A stretch of DNA of 64,000 nt from Aquisediminimonas sp031376385 (GTDB lineage: Bacteria > Pseudomonadota > Alphaproteobacteria > Sphingomonadales > Sphingomonadaceae), in the NCBI GenBank assembly GCA_031376385.1, contig JANMDQ010000015.1, positions 434,001 to 498,000 of the forward strand, written 5' to 3'. The notes beneath the pieces were generated by a model. That model saw only the letters and a list, made by a program, of their open reading frames with translations. It was not told the DNA's origin and made no database searches. Positions within the stretch are counted from its first letter, which is position 1, and the number at the start of each line of letters is the position of its first letter. Shown one piece after another: positions 17,391 to 25,300 of the stretch. A program made the translations under genes and the position numbers.

Positions 17391-18502
17391 AGTTTTTTGG
17401 CTCACAATCCGTTGATCCCAGAAGCACGATAGACGCTGACGCGTTGGAGGCTTCAACCCCCAACATGTTATCCCCCGTGGCCATGCCCACAGGGCTGACG
17501 CCAGAATTGAAACTGGGCATCGTCGGCATAAGCTTGCTTGGCATAATGACCTTTACCAGCCTGGCCTCATCGCGCGGCGAAGCGGCCAAGATCCCTGCCA
17601 ATCGGCCAGGTGCCAGTGCCATGGCAGTTGCCCCGCCGGGTGGCTTGGTTCCGAAACCCGTTTTACTACCTGGCCCGCCGGAACTTCCCGCACCAACACT
17701 TGTGCCGCCACCCGCCAATGGCGGGCCCATGCTTGGCATCGTTGGCGCAGGCGGCCCGGGCGGGCAGGGTGTCAACCGGCTGCTGTCCCCCGGTGTTGTG
17801 GTTGATCTGACCAAATCTGGCCCCGCCATTCTGCCGGAAACCCCGGGCTTGGCCGGGGCAAAGGGGGATGGGCTGAGCGCTGAAGACAAATTTGCTGACC
17901 GTGTGGCGGCGGCCGAAAATGCGCCCGCACGCGCCGTGCGCATTGCCAACAGCAGCTATACCGTGCCGCAGGGGGCCATCATTGCCGCTGTGCTGGAAAC
18001 GGCAATCAATTCAGATTTGCCGGGCTATGTCCGTGCTGTGGTGAGCCGCGATGTCATGGGTTTTGATGGTCGCCGTGTGCTGATCCCCAGCGGCAGCCGC
18101 CTGATCGGCCAATATCGGTCGGGCCTTGCTGCGGGCCAATCACGGGCGTTCATTGTTTGGACGCGCCTGACCCGGCCTGACGGGGTCACGGTGTCGCTCG
18201 GTTCCCCTGCCACGGATCCACTGGGCAGGGCCGGTCTGGGTGGCAAAGTCGATAGTCATTTCCTAAAACGCTTTGGGTCTGCCATTTTGCTGTCGGTTGT
18301 TCAGTCGGGCCTTGGCCTGTTGCAACGGGGCAGCAATGATGTGGTGGTGCGCACTGCCGAAGACGCCAAAAGCGTGGCGGGCATTGCGCTCGAACGTGAC
18401 ATTAACATCCCGCCAACGGTCAAAGTCGCACAAGGCACGCCAGTGCGGATTTTCACGGCCCGTGATCTGGATTTTTCGGGAACTGACGGCGGCCGCCCAT
18501 GA
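17387..18502 (+). CDS. virB10: VirB10 (TrbI family) core complex protein
   Basis: A 371-residue protein with a short cytoplasmic N-terminus, one membrane segment (about 43-62), a Pro-rich periplasmic linker (about 80-140) and a C-terminal TrbI beta domain (about 170-365) containing VPQGAIIAAVLETAINS and IPSGSRLIGQY. VirB10 spans both membranes and gates the outer channel. It overlaps virB9 upstream and virB11 downstream by 4 nt each. Confidence 0.94.
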   Translation: MKFFGSQSVDPRSTIDADALEASTPNMLSPVAMPTGLTPELKLGIVGISLLGIMTFTSLASSRGEAAKIPANRPGASAMAVAPPGGLVPKPVLLPGPPELPAPTLVPPPANGGPMLGIVGAGGPGGQGVNRLLSPGVVVDLTKSGPAILPETPGLAGAKGDGLSAEDKFADRVAAAENAPARAVRIANSSYTVPQGAIIAAVLETAINSDLPGYVRAVVSRDVMGFDGRRVLIPSGSRLIGQYRSGLAAGQSRAFIVWTRLTRPDGVTVSLGSPATDPLGRAGLGGKVDSHFLKRFGSAILLSVVQSGLGLLQRGSNDVVVRTAEDAKSVAGIALERDINIPPTVKVAQGTPVRIFTARDLDFSGTDGGRP

Positions 18503-19512
18503 ACATGATGACCGGCGTGGGGCGCGAAGGCAGCAACGTTTACCTCGCCAGCTATCTTATGCCCTTTGCGCCTTGGCTCAACGCAGACGATGTTACTGAA
18601 ATCATCGTCAATCGGCCCGGCGAAGTCTGGGTGGAACGGGCAGGGGCGGCGCAGATGGAACGCCATACTGCCCCGGAAATTGATGCAATATTGCTGGGCA
18701 GGCTGGCCCAACAAATCGCGCGGGTGAACCATCAAGGCGTCAGCCGGGAACATCCGTTGCTGGCCGCTGTTCTGCCCGGCGGCGCACGGGTGCAAATGAT
18801 CCTGCCTCCCGCAACGCGCGGTGATGTGGCGCTGGCCATTCGCAAACATGTTTTGCACGATCTGACGCTGGACAGTTACGGCGCGACGGGGGCATTTGAA
18901 GGCTGCAACGCCATATCCAAATCTCATGAGGCAGAGGTTATGGCAGAACTTCAAGTTTTGCTGGCCTCTGGCGATATGATTGCCTTTTTTCGCAGGGCAA
19001 TTGCTGCGCAAAAAACCATATTGCTGTCAGGCGGCACATCATCGGGTAAAACGACTTTGCTCAATGCGTTGCTCAAAGAAATTCCGGCGCATGAACGGGT
19101 GATTGCGATTGAAGATACGCCTGAAATCAAACTGGGTCGTGATAACGCCATTGGGCTGATTGCGGTTCCAAGCGATCAAGGCGAAGCCCGCGTTGGCATT
19201 GATGATCTGATGCGTGCATCCCTGCGGATGCGGCCTGACCGGTTGATCGTCGGCGAATTGCGCGGGCGCGAAACCGTCACTTTCCTGCGCGCCGTCAACA
19301 CCGGCCATCCGGGCTCCCTCAGCACCGTTCACGCCAGCACGCCTGAAGGGGCATTTGAACAAATCGGCCTGATGTGCATGCAGGCGGGCCTGGGATTGAG
19401 CCGCAGCGAAACAATAGGCTATGCCAAATCAATGGTCGACATCGTCGTCCAACTCGGCCGCAAAGACGGCGTTCGCGGCGTGGAAGAGGTTTGTTTTCCA
19501 AAGATGGGTTGA
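18499..19512 (+). CDS. virB11: VirB11 AAA-type T4SS ATPase
   Basis: A 337-residue hexameric-type ATPase. Walker A is GGTSSGKTT at 178-186, the Asp box follows as IAIEDTPEI, and the Walker B-like LIVGELRGRE and the His box TGHPGSLSTVHAS are intact. It powers T4SS assembly and substrate unfolding with VirB4. It is the last gene of the operon; no VirD4 coupling protein follows, and the next gene (GFA family) is unrelated and 177 bp away. Confidence 0.95.
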   Translation: MNMMTGVGREGSNVYLASYLMPFAPWLNADDVTEIIVNRPGEVWVERAGAAQMERHTAPEIDAILLGRLAQQIARVNHQGVSREHPLLAAVLPGGARVQMILPPATRGDVALAIRKHVLHDLTLDSYGATGAFEGCNAISKSHEAEVMAELQVLLASGDMIAFFRRAIAAQKTILLSGGTSSGKTTLLNALLKEIPAHERVIAIEDTPEIKLGRDNAIGLIAVPSDQGEARVGIDDLMRASLRMRPDRLIVGELRGRETVTFLRAVNTGHPGSLSTVHASTPEGAFEQIGLMCMQAGLGLSRSETIGYAKSMVDIVVQLGRKDGVRGVEEVCFPKMG

Positions 19513-19689
19513 GTTTTGGGTGGAGGTGTTACGCCATTTGTCAGTGCGTTGTGCCTGGTTCTGGACTGCCACTTCTTGCGTGTTTCAGGGAGAGGCCGGT
19601 GCCGACAAGTTTTCGGACGTTGGACCGAAGAGTTCGGTTTCCCCAGACCTATCATTAGTTGTAAGGTAATTTGAGAGTTCTGGACGAGA

Positions 19690-20109
19690 ATGGAAAGGCG
19701 AATGAAAGTCAGCGGACGGTGCCACTGCGGTAAAATCGCCTACGAAGCTGAAATCGATCCGGCGGCGGCTCAAATTTGCCATTGCATTGATTGCCAAACA
19801 CTAACTGGCTCCGCATTTCGCGTTGCAATTCCTGCGCGGCCCGAAGCCTTTTGCATCATTCACGGCAACCCAAAAATTTATATGAAAACCGCTGAGAGTG
19901 GTTCGCGGCGAGGCCATGCGTTCTGTGGAGACTGTGGTGCACCAGTGTTTAGGTTGCCGACCGACAACAACCCAAATTATTCGCTCCGGGTAGGCGGACT
20001 CGATCAACGGGCTGAAATTGCTCCACCCGGAAAACAGATTTGGACAAAACGGAGGTTGGGTTGGGTATCGTCGATCAACGACATTCTGGAATTTCCGACT
20101 CAAGGGTAA
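19690..20109 (+). CDS. GFA/CENP-V domain zinc protein
   Basis: A 139-residue protein of the glutathione-dependent formaldehyde-activating (GFA) family. The zinc Cys motifs are visible: CHCGK near the start, CHCIDCQTLTGSAFR (CxxC), and FCGDCGAPVF downstream. Members bind glutathione or small aldehydes, but most have no proven activity. ATG 19702 (residue 5) is an alternative start. It is separated from virB11 by 177 bp in which I see no feature, and appears monocistronic. Confidence 0.85.
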   Translation: MERRMKVSGRCHCGKIAYEAEIDPAAAQICHCIDCQTLTGSAFRVAIPARPEAFCIIHGNPKIYMKTAESGSRRGHAFCGDCGAPVFRLPTDNNPNYSLRVGGLDQRAEIAPPGKQIWTKRRLGWVSSINDILEFPTQG

Positions 20110-20249
20110 ATCTTAAATTTGTGTAGTGCGAAATGAATGTCTGCTCATCTACAATCTTGGCTGTTTTCCACCTGTCAGCTCCCCCCAACAAATCAGTCAT
20201 CAAACCATTCGCTAGCATCACACTGATGCTGCAAATACGGCAACCAGCC

Positions 20250-20858
20250 TCAGTCTTTCCAAGCCCAGAACAGGAAGCAGGGCGGTACGTTCCAGCCTTC
20301 GAAGCCGCTATCGATGCGGCTGAAATGGGGGAGGAGGAAATCTTTTACTTTCGCGCGGAATTGATACACCAGAAACGCGCCGCCGGGGCGCAGGACGCGG
20401 TGGGTGGCAGCCGCAATGGCGGGGCCTACGCCAGTTGGCAGGGTGGAGAAGGGAAGGCCGGAAACGACATAATCGGCATGATCAAAGCCGCTGTCTTTCA
20501 CAATCTGCTCAACATCAGCCGCGGACCCGAGGATGGCGCGGAAGCGGTTGTCAGTGATTGTCTCGTTCAGATAGTCAATGAAATCCGGGTTGAGGTCGAT
20601 TGCGATATAGGTCGCGTCCGGTGCCAGTCGCACCAATATGTGCGGGCAGAATGTGCCAACACCGGGACCATATTCGACGAAAACCTTCGTTGTCGCCCAA
20701 TCAACGGGCCCCAGCATATGGCGGATCAATGTGTCTGATGACGGAATGATCGAGCCGACCATCACGGGGTGCTTGATGAAGCCTTTGAGAAACATGCGCC
20801 AGGGACCACGCGGTTTTCGGCCCGAAATGGCGGAGGCCTTTGCAGAAGATTGGCTCAT
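20250..20858 (-). CDS. PmtA-like class I SAM-dependent methyltransferase
   Basis: A 202-residue class I methyltransferase. Motif I is VEYGPGVGTF, the following acidic residue is in YIAIDLNPDF, and motif IV is VVSGLPFSTLP. The N-terminal IKHPVMVGSIIPSSDTLIRHML and the SGLP motif resemble bacterial phosphatidylethanolamine N-methyltransferase PmtA and related rRNA-adenine-methyltransferase-like proteins. It may therefore act on a membrane lipid headgroup. It is divergent from the MFS gene; the 64 bp between them must hold both promoters. Confidence 0.75.
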   Translation of the reverse strand: MSQSSAKASAISGRKPRGPWRMFLKGFIKHPVMVGSIIPSSDTLIRHMLGPVDWATTKVFVEYGPGVGTFCPHILVRLAPDATYIAIDLNPDFIDYLNETITDNRFRAILGSAADVEQIVKDSGFDHADYVVSGLPFSTLPTGVGPAIAAATHRVLRPGGAFLVYQFRAKVKDFLLPHFSRIDSGFEGWNVPPCFLFWAWKD

Positions 20859-20922
20859 GAGACGGTGCGATACCCTGTGTTGCGAGCCTCAACCGTTCGC
20901 AGATGGGTGACGGACTGGCAAG

Positions 20923-22296
20923 ATGAAACCGAACAAAAGCGCGGTGGGCCGCTTCCGACTGGCGCTGATGCGTCCTATCAGTTCACATATGAAACCGAAT
21001 CAATCCCAATATAGCCGCGATTTTGGCATCTTGTTCATCGTGATGCTGATTACGGGGGCGGGCAATACGGCGCTGCAATCGGTGCTGCCAGCCATCGGCC
21101 GATCCCTGAAAGTGCCAGATAGCGTCATTGCGACGGTGTTTTCGGTGTCCGCGCTCGTCTGGGTGTTTGCGGCTCCCTTCTGGGCAAAACGGTCTGACCG
21201 GCAGGGGCGGCGCAAGATGGTGTTGATCGGCAGCGCTGGGTTTACCGTGTCGATCACCTTGGTCGGGCTTGTCCTGACCGCGGGATTGGATGGCTGGATC
21301 GGGCCGTATGTTGCGATGGCGGCCGTGATCACGGCGCGAGTGATCTACGGTTTCTTCGGGTCTGCGGCCCCGCCAGCGGCTCAAGCTATGGTTGCGCTGC
21401 GAACAAGCCGTGAGGATCGGACGAAGGCCCTTACGCTGCTTGGGTCCGCGTTCGGGCTGGGGACAATCCTCGGGCCTGCCCTTGCGCCCTATATGGTTAT
21501 TCCGGGAATTGGGCTGGCGGGGCCAGCCTTTGTCTTCGCGCTATTCGGTTTGGCCACATGGTTTGCCGTTGCGCGGTTCCTGACCGATGACCGTGACATT
21601 GGGGACGGGGACGAAGATGCCGCCCGTGGCGCGAACATCAGCTATCCCTCACTTGGCGGAGCGCCTGCGGGTGCAAGCATCACTGCGGCCACCTCAGAGG
21701 TGAATGAGGATAAGTTGCCGATCCGCGATCCACGCATCTGGCCGTGGATGTTCTCCGGATTGGTTCTTGGGCATGCCCAAGCCATGACAGGAGCGGCAAT
21801 GGGTTTCCTTGTGATTGACCGTCTTGGTTTGTCGGTTGAGAAAATAGAGACTCAACAGGCGATTGGATTGGTGCTGATGTGCGGGGCAGGGGCAGCTTTG
21901 CTGGTGCAATGGGGCCTGATCCCGAATTTGAAGCTGAAACCGCGCACAATGATGACGCTGGGGCTGGTCATTTCGGCCATTGGCCTGTGCGGGACCGCCA
22001 TATCGTTCAGCCTTTACACGATTGCGACAAGCTACGCCCTGTCATCCATCGGTTTTGGCTTTACCCGGCCCGCTTTTACCGCCGGATCATCGCTGGCCGT
22101 CGGGCGGAGACTACAAGGATTGGTGGCCGGGCGAGTCACATCGGTGAACGGTGCTTCGTTCGTGGTGGGACCAACGCTGGGCGTAGGACTGTATCAAATT
22201 GCGCAGCCCTTACCGTTCCTTGTGGCGACCCTCGTTCTGATACTGATGATCCCGTACGTGATGCGCAAACTGACAGCGGAGATTGCTGACGCATAA
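20923..22296 (+). CDS. MFS transporter
   Basis: About 12 membrane segments in up to 457 residues. The loop 2-3 motif AKRSDRQGRRKMVLIG is the major-facilitator signature, and GSAFGLGTILGPALAPY resembles the motif C of drug/proton antiporters. An exporter or a small-molecule permease are both possible. Three in-frame starts exist: 20923, 20968 and 20989; the sequence MKPN occurs at both 20923 and 20989, and the hydrophobic part only begins after the last. It converges on the DUF11 operon with 13 bp between stops. Confidence 0.85.
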   Translation: MKPNKSAVGRFRLALMRPISSHMKPNQSQYSRDFGILFIVMLITGAGNTALQSVLPAIGRSLKVPDSVIATVFSVSALVWVFAAPFWAKRSDRQGRRKMVLIGSAGFTVSITLVGLVLTAGLDGWIGPYVAMAAVITARVIYGFFGSAAPPAAQAMVALRTSREDRTKALTLLGSAFGLGTILGPALAPYMVIPGIGLAGPAFVFALFGLATWFAVARFLTDDRDIGDGDEDAARGANISYPSLGGAPAGASITAATSEVNEDKLPIRDPRIWPWMFSGLVLGHAQAMTGAAMGFLVIDRLGLSVEKIETQQAIGLVLMCGAGAALLVQWGLIPNLKLKPRTMMTLGLVISAIGLCGTAISFSLYTIATSYALSSIGFGFTRPAFTAGSSLAVGRRLQGLVAGRVTSVNGASFVVGPTLGVGLYQIAQPLPFLVATLVLILMIPYVMRKLTAEIADA

Positions 22297-22309
22297 ACCA
22301 AATAGGATA

Positions 22310-25300
22310 TCAATTGAGCGCGATCTGCCCCGTGATGCAGGTCGGTTTTGGGCGGGCCAGCTTGCGCAGTGCCAGTTCGGTCTTTGAAGGGATACGACGA
22401 ACAGCTTTTTTCACGATGATCGCCGGACGAACGGCCTTTTTGCGGGTAACGGGCGCCAGACCTTCATCCTTGGCGCAGATAACGTCAGCAACGACGGGCG
22501 CTTCAATAGCTGGTTCTGCCATGGGCAGAGTTGACGCCACCGATATCGCAGGCGCTGCCTCTGCAATCGCCATCTCTGCGGGTAGGGGCGTCATCGCGAT
22601 GGGATCCGCTTTGGCACGCGCCTCTGGCATCTTCCGGTTGCCAAGCCCCAGCCGCGCAAAGCTGTCCTCGTCAAACTTGAGCCGCAGAGTCACGAACGGC
22701 CCTTTGCGCGTGTAGCGGCTGGCTTCAAAATCACGGTCTTTGAAGCCAACGACATTGTAACCGACGGTGATATACGTGTTTTTCGCTGGAGAAAGGCTGA
22801 CCGTTGGTCCACCGGAATAAGCGTAAGTCTTGCCACCGGGATTGGCCCGCACAGTCCCACTCACGCCCAGATCGATGGTCTTGGACAAGTCAAAGCGAAT
22901 GTCCGCGCCGATCACATTGCTCCATCCTTTGAGTTCATCAGCTTCAATCTTGTCGAATGAATAGCGGCTGCCCCAGAAAACCGAGACTTCGCTGCGGTTA
23001 AGGAAATCGCCGTCGCGGCGCTGCGTGGGCGACCAGTTGATCGCAAGGCTATTGATCACCCGCTGAGACTTGGCGTTGCCCTGCACAGTGAGCGGCGCGC
23101 CACCGATTGGGCCGGGGCGTCCCGCAACAGCGCCAAAAATCTTGTCGGACCGCAGTTCGAGCTTATTGAGAATGCTCAAGCGGCTGTCATCAGGGCGATG
23201 GGCCCAGCTGAGCGCAAGTGCCGCCGTTTCAGTTTTTGCGCCGCCGATCTGCTGCGCGCGGAACCAACTGAACGCACCTCCAAACGCTCGGCCTTCCCCA
23301 ATCTGACGAAGCGCAGCGATGTTGAAACCGTATCGGTTGGTCGTCTGGCCATCGCGATATTCACCGCGTCCAGTAAGGCTCCAGCTCTTGCCACGATAAG
23401 AGGCACCAGCAGTAACAGCAGTGAAATCCTCAGAAAGCGTTCCATCAGTGCCGATAAAGCCGCCCGATGCAACAGGTTGGTCAGGGTTCAAGACGCGAGA
23501 GGCATCAACGCCTCCCAGAGTCTTGTTGCCGTCTAGTGTGAAGTCGAGCGTGATCTTTTCGTTGACCGGCACGGACTGTGAGAGGCCGTAGGCAGCAAAG
23601 GTGCGTGGGCCGTAGTCATCGAAGCTTTGGCTGTTGGCCGACGCGATCAGGCGTCCGCCGCGCCAAGGCTTCACATCAAAGCCGACACGTGCCGTGCGGG
23701 CATCGATTGTGTCACCCTTCGCCACTTCATATCCCGCAACAACGCTGATGTCGCTTGATATGGCATAGCGAGCCGAAAGCTTGTGCCTTGCTGGGAAATC
23801 AATGCTTTCACTTGATGACAACGGCACTTCGGTTTGAGCATCCAGTTCTAGCTTTCCGTCCATAAAGCGCTTGGTTGCGCCGAACTGGCCAATTGTAGAT
23901 TGTGCAGTGCGCCCATCAGCAAGCGTATCATTTGCAATCGTCAAGCCAGCCCGCAGATCTAGCCCCTTCGTGCGATATTCGCCGAGTACACGGCCAGCCT
24001 GGCGACGGGCGGTGCTGCCCAGATCATCTTCTTGCCAAGCACTACCAAGTACGGAGAGATGTTCTGTCAAACGCGCCCGACCATCAAAGCCGAATTTGCG
24101 CGTGCCGGTTTCGCTGCCGTTCAGTTGACCGACGCCGTAACCGGCCTGTTGTTCGCGGGCGTAGGCCAGCACGTCATATTTGGCGCCATGATGTTCCGCC
24201 TCAACCAGCCAAGCCGTTGACGATCCTTGGTTCACGCCAGTTGTTCCGGCGCGCGCAGTTGCATCGCTGACGGCAAATTCAGCCCGCACTTCGGATTGGG
24301 GCGTTGGCTGATATTTCACATCCACTCCGCCAACATTGGTTTTGGCGATATCATCTTCGTTGTGGATTGCAGTCGTTCCAATGGTCAGCGTTTTCGCGTC
24401 ATTGGTCCATGCGACGCGGCCACCAGCGTTCAAGACGCGCTGGGCCACACCGTCGACTTCATAAGTGACAACAATGAACTGCGGGTCCAAGCTGGAAGAC
24501 CGGCTGAGGATCGGCTCACGGAACCGCAAAGTGCCGCCGATATAGTCGATGTCATAATCGATATGGCGAACAAGTGTGCGGGTTTCCACGATCCGTTCGG
24601 AACGTAGCCGATCACGTGTTTCCAGTGTCACCCGTTCCGAATTGGCCAGCACATCGCGCGCAGTCAGCGCATAAGGGCCGGTCAGGCCATTGCCCTGAAT
24701 TTCTTCGCGCCGATTGCGGTACGGCGTGTCAGCTGCAAAGGCAGTTGCGCTGATGTTATCATTGCGAAATTCGGACTTTACGCCATTGAATGCGCGGGAA
24801 TAGCGCGTCAGCACGGGCTCATTGATGCCCGTTTCATAATCGCCAAACAGCGCATAAAATTGCGGGCGTTCCAGTTTCAGATAGAGCTTGCGAACGCTCG
24901 CCGCGTCATAGCGCCGCTCGCTCTGGTCCGCGTAGATGGTGTAGTACGCGGTCGGATCAATGACGCCGCCAAACCGCGTGTCTTCCTTGGCCTTGTCGCT
25001 GTCATAAGACATGGTCATCAACCACTGGCCCTTGATCCGGCCCTTGGCATAGAGGGCGATGCGCGCGTCAGTATAAGTCCGGTCGCCGTCTGCACCTAGG
25101 CCTTCAAGGCGACCTTTGAGTGTGTTGAAACCAACCGTGCCAGCGGCAAAGCCAACCACTGTCCAAGGGCGCTTGCCCGGTGTCAGCCAAAGCTCAACCT
25201 GCTGCTTGCGCGTCACTTCACCATCGCGGAAAGGGACGCTGATCGACAGGCCACCGGACGCTGTGGTGGGTTCGAGTTCGATATAGGCAATGCCATTATC

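Noticed and set aside
11621..19512. The vir operon as a conjugative element
   Set aside because: There is no relaxase, coupling protein, origin of transfer, integrase or partition gene within view; neighbours are chromosomal-type genes.
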